A stretch of 35,176 nucleotides of DNA from DATCRE01 sp964235605. Lineage in GTDB: Bacteria > Bacteroidota > Bacteroidia > Cytophagales > Cyclobacteriaceae. The notes beneath the pieces were generated by a model. It was not told the origin of the DNA and did not search any database. It was given only the letters and a program-made list of their open reading frames with translations. A program made the translations under genes and the position numbers. Positions 7,763 to 16,138 of the stretch are shown here, piece by piece (within the stretch, counting starts at the first letter, position 1; each line of letters starts with the position of its first letter). The DNA lies in assembly GCA_964235605.1 (NCBI GenBank), contig CAXSCR010000049.1, positions 1-35,176 on the forward strand, written 5' to 3'.

Positions 7763-10576
7763 ATGCCAAGAGATAGAAGTATTCGCTCCGTACTGATCAT
7801 CGGTAGCGGTCCGATCGTCATAGGTCAAGCATGTGAATTTGATTACGCCGGCTCCCAAGCTTCACGCTCTTTGAGAGAAGAGGGCATTGAAGTGGTGCTA
7901 ATCAATTCTAATCCAGCCACTATCATGACCGACAAAGTGACTGCCGATCATGTTTACCTCCAGCCTTTGGATAAGAAGTCGATTCGTGAAATTCTTGAAA
8001 AACACAATATTGACGCTGTATTACCAACGATGGGTGGCCAGACAGCGCTTAATTTATGTATCGATTGTGATAAAGCCGGAATTTGGGAACACTACGGTGT
8101 TAGAATAATTGGTGTAGACATTAAAGCGATTGAAACTACAGAAGATCGTGAGAAGTTCAGGTTAAAAATGATCGAGCTAGGGGTCGGTGTGTGTGTGGGT
8201 GGTACAGCTACATCTTTTCTACAAGGCAAGGAAATTGCCCAACAAATTGGATTCCCATTGGTAATCCGCCCATCTTTTACTTTAGGTGGAACAGGCGGTG
8301 GATTTGTTCAAAATGCGGAAGATTTTGATGAAGCCTTAAACCGGGGCTTGCATGCGTCGCCAATACATGAGGTATTGGTAGAGCAAAGCATTATGGGCTG
8401 GAAGGAATATGAGCTTGAATTGTTGCGTGATGGAAATCGTAACGTGATCATTATCTGTTCAATCGAGAATTTTGATCCGATGGGTATTCACACGGGTGAC
8501 TCTATTACAGTAGCGCCCGCTATGACTTTGCCAGATACTGTATATCAAAGGATGCGCGATTTGGCGATCAAAATGATGAATGGTATTGGCCAGTTTGCCG
8601 GAGGGTGTAACGTTCAGTTCTCTGTTAATCCTGACAACGATGATATTATTGGTATTGAAATCAATCCACGTGTATCACGGTCATCGGCACTTGCTTCAAA
8701 AGCAACTGGATATCCCATCGCTAAAATTGCTGCCAAGCTGTCAATCGGTTATAATCTCGATGAATTAAAGAATGCCATTACAGGTACAACCACTGCCTAC
8801 TTTGAACCTGCAGTTGACTATGTAATTGTAAAAATACCGCGCTGGAATTTTGATAAATTCCATGGCGCAGATCGCAAACTTGGCTTACAAATGAAGTCAG
8901 TAGGCGAAGTGATGGGCATCGGCCGAAATTTCCAAGAAGCCTTACAAAAGGCTTGTCAGTCTCTTGAAATAAGAAGAAATGGTCTGGGCGCTGATGGAAA
9001 AGAGCTTAAAAAGCAAGATGAATTACTGTATAGTTTAGAGCATCCAAGTTGGAATAGGTTGTTCCATATTTATGATGCACTGAAGCTTGGTATACCCATG
9101 AAGACGGTGCAGAAGCTAACCAAGATAGATAGGTGGTTTCTGAAACAAATAGAAGAATTAGTTGAGTTGGAAAAGACCATCAGCAAGTTTGAGATCGAGA
9201 CTATACCGGTTGATTTGATGCGTAAAGCAAAAGAGAAAGGTTATGCAGATCGTCAGATAGCGCATATTCTTGATTGCTATGAAAGCGAAGTGAACAAGAA
9301 GCGTAAAGACATGGGCATTAAGCGCGTGTTCAAATTGGTTGATACTTGCTCCGCAGAATTCGAAGCGAAGACACCTTACTATTATTCAACCTTCGATACA
9401 GAGAATGAATCTATAGTTTCAGATAGAAAGAAAGTTGTCGTATTAGGTTCTGGTCCAAATCGTATCGGACAAGGTATTGAGTTTGATTACTCATGCGTGC
9501 ATGGTGTTTTAGCTGCCAAAGAATGTGGTTATGAAACCATCATGATTAATTGTAATCCTGAAACTGTTTCTACTGATTTTGATATTGCAGACAAACTTTA
9601 TTTTGAGCCTGTGTTCTGGGAACATCTGTATGATATCATTGAACACGAGAAACCAGAAGGTGTTATTGTTCAACTTGGTGGACAAACTGCTTTAAAGCTT
9701 GCAGAAAAACTACATAAATTTGGAATCAAGATCATTGGAACTTCTTTCGATGCACTTGATCTTGCGGAAGATCGCGGTAGGTTCTCATCGTTATTGAAAG
9801 AACTTTCTATCCCCTATCCTGAATTTGGAATAGCAACCACAGCCGAAGAGGCACTTGATGCGTCGAAAATTATTGGCTTTCCACTGCTTGTTCGTCCTTC
9901 TTATGTACTAGGCGGGCAAAGCATGAAGATTGTTATCAACGAGCAAGAACTTGAAACGCATATCCTTGATATCTGGAAACACTTACCGGAAAACAAGGTA
10001 TTGCTTGATCATTTCCTTGATGGTGCGATTGAAGCTGAAGCAGATGCTATTTGTGATGGTGAAGATGTTTACATCATAGGCATTATGCAACACATTGAAC
10101 CTGCAGGCATCCACTCTGGAGATTCTTACGCAGTATTGCCTCCTTATAATTTGGGAGACTTTATCATTAAACAAATTGAGCACTATACACATAAAATTGC
10201 GTTAGCACTTAAGACTGTCGGACTGATCAATATTCAGTTTGCTATTAAGAATGATAAGGTGTACATCATCGAAGCAAATCCGCGTGCATCACGTACTGTA
10301 CCTTTTATTTGTAAGGCATACGACGAACCTTATGTAAACTATGCTACAAAGGTGATGTTGCGAGAAAAAAAGGTTAAAGACTTTAAATTCAATCCTACCA
10401 AAAAGGGTTATGCTATTAAAGAACCGATTTTCTCTTTCAGCAAATTCCCTGAAGTAAATAAAGAGCTAGGCCCAGAAATGAAATCTACAGGTGAAGCTAT
10501 TTACTTCATAGATGATTTAATGGATGATTTTTTCTTAAAAATATATGCCGAAAGGAATTTCTACCTAAGCCGGTAG
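7763..10576 (+). CDS. carB: Carbamoyl-phosphate synthase large subunit, lacking the MGS-like regulatory domain
   Basis: CarB makes carbamoyl phosphate from bicarbonate, ammonia and two ATP, for arginine and pyrimidine synthesis. It needs the CarA glutaminase, which is not in this window. Two homologous ATP-grasp halves are visible. The first starts at SVLIIGSGPIVIGQACEFDY (residues about 9-28) and has RPSFTLGGTGGGF near 170. The second starts at VVVLGSGPNRIGQGIEFDYS near 555 and has RPSYVLGGQSM near 712. A central oligomerisation segment lies between them. The protein ends at residue 937, just after GPEMKSTGEAIYF. The E. coli enzyme has 1073 residues, with a C-terminal MGS-like domain for UMP/ornithine control; that domain is absent. 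From memory, similarly short CarB proteins occur in other Bacteroidota, so this is probably lineage-typical rather than a truncation. Confidence 0.96.
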   Translation: MPRDRSIRSVLIIGSGPIVIGQACEFDYAGSQASRSLREEGIEVVLINSNPATIMTDKVTADHVYLQPLDKKSIREILEKHNIDAVLPTMGGQTALNLCIDCDKAGIWEHYGVRIIGVDIKAIETTEDREKFRLKMIELGVGVCVGGTATSFLQGKEIAQQIGFPLVIRPSFTLGGTGGGFVQNAEDFDEALNRGLHASPIHEVLVEQSIMGWKEYELELLRDGNRNVIIICSIENFDPMGIHTGDSITVAPAMTLPDTVYQRMRDLAIKMMNGIGQFAGGCNVQFSVNPDNDDIIGIEINPRVSRSSALASKATGYPIAKIAAKLSIGYNLDELKNAITGTTTAYFEPAVDYVIVKIPRWNFDKFHGADRKLGLQMKSVGEVMGIGRNFQEALQKACQSLEIRRNGLGADGKELKKQDELLYSLEHPSWNRLFHIYDALKLGIPMKTVQKLTKIDRWFLKQIEELVELEKTISKFEIETIPVDLMRKAKEKGYADRQIAHILDCYESEVNKKRKDMGIKRVFKLVDTCSAEFEAKTPYYYSTFDTENESIVSDRKKVVVLGSGPNRIGQGIEFDYSCVHGVLAAKECGYETIMINCNPETVSTDFDIADKLYFEPVFWEHLYDIIEHEKPEGVIVQLGGQTALKLAEKLHKFGIKIIGTSFDALDLAEDRGRFSSLLKELSIPYPEFGIATTAEEALDASKIIGFPLLVRPSYVLGGQSMKIVINEQELETHILDIWKHLPENKVLLDHFLDGAIEAEADAICDGEDVYIIGIMQHIEPAGIHSGDSYAVLPPYNLGDFIIKQIEHYTHKIALALKTVGLINIQFAIKNDKVYIIEANPRASRTVPFICKAYDEPYVNYATKVMLREKKVKDFKFNPTKKGYAIKEPIFSFSKFPEVNKELGPEMKSTGEAIYFIDDLMDDFFLKIYAERNFYLSR

Positions 10577-10585
10577 AAGAGGAAC

Positions 10586-10659
10586 GAAGGACGAGGAATG
10601 AGGGACGGACGAGGACGAATTGGACCACCTCGTACTTCGTCCCTCATTCCTCGTACTTC
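10586..10659. repeat. Large imperfect palindrome built of GACGAGGA-type units
   Basis: The left arm 10586-10607 (GAAGGACGAGGAATGAGGGACG) and the right arm 10638-10659 are complementary at 21 of 22 positions. Inside them a further ACGAGG/CCTCGT pair (10609-10614 with 10628-10633) continues the stem. The arms consist of tandem purine-rich units (GACGAGGA, GAATGAGG, GACGAGGACG), unlike the surrounding AT-rich DNA. It begins 9 bases after the carB stop. There is no T run, so it is not a simple intrinsic terminator, although it might halt transcription or protect mRNA ends. It resembles a dispersed REP-like element. Confidence 0.8.
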
Positions 10660-10725
10660 CTAATTGGCTAATAATTTTTGAACCCATACCTTTACTTTTC
10701 AGTTTATAATTCAAACTATATACAC

Positions 10726-10941
10726 ATGCTAAGGTTCCTCATCATTTTAGGTTTAATTGCTTATGTACTCTATAAGGTTGGAAGCTTATTCTTTAGAGCG
10801 GGTGCAAAGTCACAACAATTCCGTAATCCGGATCAGCATAAACCTGTCGACAGCAACATAAATGTTAACGCTACACCACAAGAAAAAAAAGCAAGCAGTT
10901 TTAAGGGTGGTGAATATGTAGATTACGAAGAGGTTAAATAA
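10726..10941 (+). CDS. DUF4834-like small membrane protein
   Basis: A 71-residue protein with one N-terminal membrane helix (MLRFLIILGLIAYVLYKVG) and a polar tail that ends in SSFKGGEYVDYEEVK. Its size and layout match the DUF4834 family of Bacteroidota; this is recognition from memory. A longer frame from TTG at 10678 would put a polar stretch before the helix, so I take the ATG at 10726. The function is unknown; it is probably anchored in the inner membrane with the tail in the cytoplasm. It lies between carB and dapF, 68 bases before dapF. Confidence 0.75.
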   Translation: MLRFLIILGLIAYVLYKVGSLFFRAGAKSQQFRNPDQHKPVDSNINVNATPQEKKASSFKGGEYVDYEEVK

Positions 10942-11009
10942 ATTTTGCTTCAGGTCAAAGTTCAGGTTTATGATCAATGCGCTGAACCTTGAACAAAGAC
11001 TACAAATAA

Positions 11010-11804
11010 ATGAACATCATTTTCTCTAAATATCAAGCTACCGGAAATGACTTTGTGCTGATTGATAATCGGTTGGGATTATATTCTTTTAGTACAGGTC
11101 AAATTAAAAACATCTGCAATCGTAAGTTTGGTATCGGCGCAGACGGGGTAATTCTTATTGAGAAGCACCCCTCACTTGACTTCGACTTGGTCTATTATAA
11201 TAGTGATGGCTCTCAGAGTCTTTGCGGTAACGGCAGCCGTGCAGCTGTGCATTTTGCTTCAAGCTTGGGTATTGTAAAAGGTAAAACAAAATTTAATGCC
11301 TACGATGGCGTACATGACGCGGAGTTACTTGCTTCCGACATTGTTCGTTTAAAAATGAATAACGTTATTCAGACGGAAAAGCTAGGAGAAGATTTCTTCA
11401 TAAACACAGGGTCGCCGCATTACGTCCGTTTTGTTTCCGAAATAAACAGCTATCGCGTTTTTGAAGAAGGTAAGAAAATACGCTACAGTAAAGCATATAA
11501 TCCAGGCGGCACAAACGTAAATTTTGTTGCTGGTTTAGCGGATAATACAATTTATGTTCGAACCTATGAGCGTGGCGTGGAAGATGAAACACTATCATGC
11601 GGTACGGGCGTAACGGCAGCAGCACTTGCGGCAACTTTTAAAGGATATTTATCCCCAGTTAAAATTAAAACCCTAGGTGGCGAGCTTTCTGTTGAATTCA
11701 AATCCGGCCAGAGCGGCCTGCCTATCGGACAAGCAGACACTTTTCAGGATATTTTTCTTGTTGGGCCTGCCAAAAAAGTATTCGAAGGCACATTGGAACT
11801 GTAA
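11010..11804 (+). CDS. dapF: Diaminopimelate epimerase
   Basis: DapF interconverts LL- and meso-diaminopimelate, supplying peptidoglycan and lysine. The 264 residues form the two-lobed fold with the paired catalytic cysteines: C72 in SLCGNGSRAA and about C197 in LSCGTGVTAAAL. The N-terminal FSKYQATGNDFVLIDNR and the NPGGTNVNFV segment are also standard. The ATG at 11010 gives the usual N-terminus. The enzyme is cytoplasmic. The short gap before it has the imperfect inverted pair AAGTTCAGGTT and GAACCTTGAAC (about 10958-10994), with no T run. Confidence 0.96.
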   Translation: MNIIFSKYQATGNDFVLIDNRLGLYSFSTGQIKNICNRKFGIGADGVILIEKHPSLDFDLVYYNSDGSQSLCGNGSRAAVHFASSLGIVKGKTKFNAYDGVHDAELLASDIVRLKMNNVIQTEKLGEDFFINTGSPHYVRFVSEINSYRVFEEGKKIRYSKAYNPGGTNVNFVAGLADNTIYVRTYERGVEDETLSCGTGVTAAALAATFKGYLSPVKIKTLGGELSVEFKSGQSGLPIGQADTFQDIFLVGPAKKVFEGTLEL

Positions 11805-11958
11805 TTGTTCTTCCTGAAATCTCAAAAAACAAATTAACTTTATGCCCCATTGGGGATGTTAGTCGTTATCCGTTACACGTTAAATCGTGCATAGGTGAAC
11901 AAGAGAAGTGTTCTGGAAAAACGAATTAACGCATAACTAATAAAGCTTAACGACACGT

Positions 11959-14900
11959 ATGCTAAAACTTATTGCCAAAATCTTTGGAACAAAGTCTGAT
12001 AAAGATATCAAGCGCATCATGCCGCTTGTGGAGCAGACTAAACAGGAAGGTGAAAAACTAAAATCCATATCCAGCGATGAGCTCCGGAACAAAACTCAGG
12101 AGATCCAAAATATAATCAATTCCGAATTAAAGGGTATTGATGATCAGCTGCATGCGCTTCATCAAAGAATTGCCGATCAGCCTGACCTTGAATTGACCGA
12201 AAAAGAAGCTGTCTTTGCTCAAATAGACACGTTAGAAGGGGACCGTAATAAAGAGCTGGAAAGGATTTTAATGAAAGTGTTGCCACAGGCATTCGCAATT
12301 GTACGAGAAACTGCCCGTAGGTTTAAAGAAAATGAATACATCGAAGTAACTGCCCAAGATTTTGATCGAAAAATGGCAGCGACTCATGAAAATGTTAAGA
12401 TCATTGGGGACAAGGCCCAGTGGTTAAATAAATGGATTGCCGCAGGCAACATGATTACGTGGGATATGGTACACTATGATGTTCAAATCATCGGTGGTAT
12501 TGTATTACATGAAGGTAAAATTTCTGAAATGGCAACCGGTGAGGGTAAAACACTTGTGGCTAGTTTTCCTGCATTCCTTAACGCATTATCAAGACGTGGT
12601 GTACACATAGTAACTGTTAATAACTACCTGGCTACTCGTGATAGTGAATGGATGGCTCCGCTATTCCAATTCCATGGATTAACAATTGATTGTATCGATA
12701 AACACGAACCCAATTCTCCGGAACGCAGAAATGCATATAAGGCCGATATTATTTACGGAACAAATAATGAATTTGGTTTTGATTATCTACGTGATAATAT
12801 GTCTCGTGATCCTGAAGATCTGGTACAGCGATTCCATCACTATGCAATGGTCGATGAGGTAGATAGTGTTTTAATTGATGAAGCACGTACACCGCTTATT
12901 ATTTCAGGCCCAATACCACGCGGTAACGAACATGAATTCTATGACCTAAAGCCACGCATATTTAAGTTGGTTGAAGCGCAGAAAAAACTTATCAACGAAT
13001 ATTTAAATTCAGCAAAAAAGATGATTGCTGACGGCAATGATAAAGAAGGCGGTCTTCCTTTGTTCCGTGCTTATCGGGGTATGCCTAAGTACAAACCGGT
13101 GATTAAATATCTCAGTGAAATGGGCGTTAAGAACGTGCTTCAAAAAACTGAGAATTTCTATTTGCAGGATAATAAGAAGATGATGCCGGAGGCTGATAGG
13201 CCTTTGTATTTTATCATCGATGAAAAAGATAACAGCGTTGAACTAACAGAGAAAGGCATCGACCTTATAACGGGTGAAGGAGAAGATGCAAAATTCTTTA
13301 TCCTTCCAGAAATAAGTGTTGAGTTGAACAAAGTTGAGCAAGATCCAACTTTAGAGACAAGTGCTAAACTGCAAAGGAAGGATGAGATTATACGTGACTA
13401 TCAAACCAAGTCACAACGCATTCACAGCGTTAATCAATTACTCAAAGCCTATACACTCTTCGAAAAAGATACGGAGTACATCATTGTTGATGGCAAAGTA
13501 AAAATAGTAGATGAGCAAACTGGCCGCGTACTTGATGGCAGAAGATATTCAGATGGTCTTCATCAAGCCATAGAGGCAAAAGAAAATGTTAAGGTTGAGG
13601 ATGCCACACAAACTTATGCTACCATAACGCTGCAGAATTATTTCCGCATGTATCATAAGCTAGCTGGTATGACTGGTACGGCAACAACAGAAGCGGGTGA
13701 GTTCTGGGAAATCTATAAGCTTGATGTTGTTACAATCCCTACAAACAAACCCACTACGCGTAAGGATGAAGAAGATATGGTTTTCAAAACCGTACGTGAA
13801 AAATTTAATGCAGTAATAGATGAGGTTGTAAAACTTACGCAGCAGGGAAGACCTGTACTTGTAGGTACAACGTCTGTTGAAATTTCTGAACTGGTAAGTC
13901 GTATGCTTCAGATCAGAAAAATCAAGCATCAGGTATTGAATGCCAAGCAACATCAACGTGAAGCTGATATTGTTGCTGAGGCAGGTAAGCCAGGAACTGT
14001 AACAATCGCTACCAACATGGCGGGTCGTGGAACCGATATTAAACTTACGCCTGAGTCACGCGCTGCTGGTGGACTAGCAATTATAGGAACAGAGCGTCAT
14101 GAATCCAGACGCGTTGATAGACAGCTCCGCGGTCGTTCAGGCCGTCAGGGAGATCCTGGTAATTCACAATTTTATGTTTCGTTAGAAGATAACTTGATGC
14201 GTTTGTTTATGCCTGAGCGTATAGCTCGCTTTATGGATAAGCTAGGTTTAAAGGAGGGCGAAGTTATTCAGCACTCTATGGTGACAAGTTCTATTGAACG
14301 TGCGCAGAAAAAAGTAGAAGAAAACAACTTTGGTATAAGAAAACGTTTGTTGGAGTACGACAATGTGATGAACTCGCAACGCGAAGTTATCTATAAGCGT
14401 CGAAGAAATGCTTTGTTCGGCGAACGTCTTGAGCTTGATATCTTAATGATGCTAGCCGATACAAGTGAGGATATGATAACCAATGCTAAGAATGGCAATG
14501 ATTATGAAAGTCTTCGCTTAAGTGTGCTTGGTACGTATGGAATAGACTACGATTTATCAAAAGATAATTTTGATAAGTGGGATATTGCAAGATTGTCTGA
14601 TGACCTGTATCATAAAGCATTAGCACACTACCATTATAAAAATAAAAAGGTGGCTGAAAAAGCGATGCCTATTGTGAAAGACATATTCCAAACGCGTGGT
14701 GCTACTGTAGAGAATATTCTTGTTCCGTTTAGCGATGGCATTAAACAAATTGGCGTTACTGCACCCTTGAAAAAATGTGTGGAAACCAATAACGCTGAGT
14801 TAGTAAGAGCAATGGAAAAAATGATAACGCTAGCTATCATTGACCAACAATGGAAAGAACATTTACGCGAAATGGATGACTTGAAACAGTCGGTACAAAA

Positions 14901-15315
14901 TGCGGTGTATGAGCAAAAAGATCCATTGCTAATTTATAAGTTCGAAGGTTTCGAATTGTTTAAGCGCTTCATTGCTAAAGTAAATGAAGACACTGTCTCA
15001 TTTTTAATGAAAGCAGATATACCTGTTCAAGAGCCTGATAAAGTTCAAGAAGCAAGGACGCAACGTAATCGTGTTAAATTAAGCGAGCAAAAAGAAGAAT
15101 CACGCTCACTGCTTAGTGGTGGAGGAAGTGCGCAACCGCAGGCCCAAGCTGATAGGCCGCCACAAGAGAAAATTCTGCCTACTAAGTCAGATAAGATGGC
15201 GAATAGAAATGATAAAGTAAGCGTTCAATATCCTGATGGCCGTGTTTTGCGTGATGTGAAATACAAGAAGGTTGAAGAAGATATTAAGAATAGTAAATGT
15301 GTTGTCATTGATTAG
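11959..15315 (+). CDS. secA: Preprotein translocase ATPase SecA
   Basis: SecA drives secretory proteins through SecYEG using ATP. Walker A is MATGEGKT near residue 191, the DEVDS box near 298 and ATNMAGRGTDIKL near 680, followed by RQLRGRSGRQGDPG. At 1118 residues it is about 200 longer than E. coli SecA (901). The extra sequence is mainly an insertion around residues 330-480 between DEAD-motor elements (for example the stretch LFRAYRGMPKYKPVIKYLSE). The C-terminus ends in VQYPDGRVLRDVKYKKVEED and then NSKCVVID. The CxCxxxxxxCH zinc motif for SecB binding is missing. Both traits seem common in Bacteroidota, from memory. A terminator follows, then a SPOR lipoprotein gene. Confidence 0.97.
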   Translation: MLKLIAKIFGTKSDKDIKRIMPLVEQTKQEGEKLKSISSDELRNKTQEIQNIINSELKGIDDQLHALHQRIADQPDLELTEKEAVFAQIDTLEGDRNKELERILMKVLPQAFAIVRETARRFKENEYIEVTAQDFDRKMAATHENVKIIGDKAQWLNKWIAAGNMITWDMVHYDVQIIGGIVLHEGKISEMATGEGKTLVASFPAFLNALSRRGVHIVTVNNYLATRDSEWMAPLFQFHGLTIDCIDKHEPNSPERRNAYKADIIYGTNNEFGFDYLRDNMSRDPEDLVQRFHHYAMVDEVDSVLIDEARTPLIISGPIPRGNEHEFYDLKPRIFKLVEAQKKLINEYLNSAKKMIADGNDKEGGLPLFRAYRGMPKYKPVIKYLSEMGVKNVLQKTENFYLQDNKKMMPEADRPLYFIIDEKDNSVELTEKGIDLITGEGEDAKFFILPEISVELNKVEQDPTLETSAKLQRKDEIIRDYQTKSQRIHSVNQLLKAYTLFEKDTEYIIVDGKVKIVDEQTGRVLDGRRYSDGLHQAIEAKENVKVEDATQTYATITLQNYFRMYHKLAGMTGTATTEAGEFWEIYKLDVVTIPTNKPTTRKDEEDMVFKTVREKFNAVIDEVVKLTQQGRPVLVGTTSVEISELVSRMLQIRKIKHQVLNAKQHQREADIVAEAGKPGTVTIATNMAGRGTDIKLTPESRAAGGLAIIGTERHESRRVDRQLRGRSGRQGDPGNSQFYVSLEDNLMRLFMPERIARFMDKLGLKEGEVIQHSMVTSSIERAQKKVEENNFGIRKRLLEYDNVMNSQREVIYKRRRNALFGERLELDILMMLADTSEDMITNAKNGNDYESLRLSVLGTYGIDYDLSKDNFDKWDIARLSDDLYHKALAHYHYKNKKVAEKAMPIVKDIFQTRGATVENILVPFSDGIKQIGVTAPLKKCVETNNAELVRAMEKMITLAIIDQQWKEHLREMDDLKQSVQNAVYEQKDPLLIYKFEGFELFKRFIAKVNEDTVSFLMKADIPVQEPDKVQEARTQRNRVKLSEQKEESRSLLSGGGSAQPQAQADRPPQEKILPTKSDKMANRNDKVSVQYPDGRVLRDVKYKKVEEDIKNSKCVVID

Positions 15316-15317
15316 CG

Positions 15318-15366
15318 GGTATTATCTATTCTTAAGTTTAAGAAATAGGTAATATCATTTTTTATA
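15318..15366 (+). terminator. Terminator after secA
   Basis: GGTATTATCTATTCTTAA and TTAAGAAATAGGTAATATC pair over about 18 positions, with one bulge and two G-T pairs, around a short loop. A run of six T follows. It begins just after the secA stop. Confidence 0.75.
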
Positions 15367-15417
15367 GAAAGTACATGTAAATTAGTTGAAACGGATACCT
15401 TAATAACGAAAAGCATT

Positions 15418-15954
15418 ATGCGTGTACTTACCAGCATTTTTTTATTTAGCTTATTGATCGGTTGCGTATCAACTAAACCAACCATAAGAACTACGACACC
15501 TAAGCCTACAACTTCATCAGTTCAACCAACAAAATATACTGAAGATCTTTCCGTTGTTCGTCCTAAAGTTGCGCCTATTGATACAAGCACACAAAAAATG
15601 AATAGCAATGAGAGAAAACAGCCCACTCCTTATAGTGAACCTAAAATTGCTATCAATCAACAATTAAATGTAGTACTAGACAGCATTAGTTATAAACATC
15701 TTGAAAATAAATATGTTGAAGGATTTACTATTCAAGTATATTCTGGTTCTAAAAGAGAAGAAGCGCAAAATATAAAAAGGCAGCTCTCAAGATCACTTCC
15801 TGAAATTCCAGCAGAGGTTCAATATCTACAACCTAACTTTCGTGTTAAGGCTGGTAAATATCTTCAGCGTCTAGAGGCCCAAAAGGAATTTATGGCTGTC
15901 AAGCGTCACTATCCAAATGCAATTCTTATCCCTGATCGGATTGCTGTAAATTAA
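15418..15954 (+). CDS. SPOR-domain lipoprotein
   Basis: A 178-residue lipoprotein. The signal MRVLTSIFLFSLLIGC has its lipobox cysteine at residue 16. A long Thr/Pro/Ser-rich linker follows, about residues 20-85. The C-terminal SPOR-like domain begins at GFTIQVYSGSKREEAQNIK (about residue 102) and includes YLQPNFRVKAGKYLQRLEAQ and HYPNAILIPDRI. SPOR domains bind denuded glycan strands, often at division sites. The protein probably sits in an outer or inner membrane, facing the periplasm. It is separated from secA by a terminator, so it probably has its own promoter. The partner is unknown. Confidence 0.85.
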   Translation: MRVLTSIFLFSLLIGCVSTKPTIRTTTPKPTTSSVQPTKYTEDLSVVRPKVAPIDTSTQKMNSNERKQPTPYSEPKIAINQQLNVVLDSISYKHLENKYVEGFTIQVYSGSKREEAQNIKRQLSRSLPEIPAEVQYLQPNFRVKAGKYLQRLEAQKEFMAVKRHYPNAILIPDRIAVN

Positions 15955-16138
15955 TTATAATTAGACGTTGTCCGGCTAAATTGAATAAAGCTGTAGCGCT
16001 CCTTAAAGGCTTCCAGAATCTTGCACATAATGAGCAAGAGGCACGGAGAAGATAAGTGCCACTGCGCGGAATTAATTAGGGCTTAAATTAACTACCGCTA
16101 TACCGCTAAGAGTCATTAAATTAATTGTTGAATAGCTT

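Noticed and set aside
10678..10725. N-terminal extension of the DUF4834-like protein from TTG 10678
   Set aside because: It would place 16 polar/aromatic residues before the membrane helix; ATG 10726 gives the usual family start.
10958..10994. Imperfect inverted pair before dapF as a terminator or riboswitch
   Set aside because: The arms are short with mismatches, there is no T run and no known riboswitch core.
16030..16062. GGCAC/GTGCC hairpin downstream of the propeller-cytochrome gene
   Set aside because: Only five pairs around an 11-base loop and no T run, so it is too weak to call a terminator.
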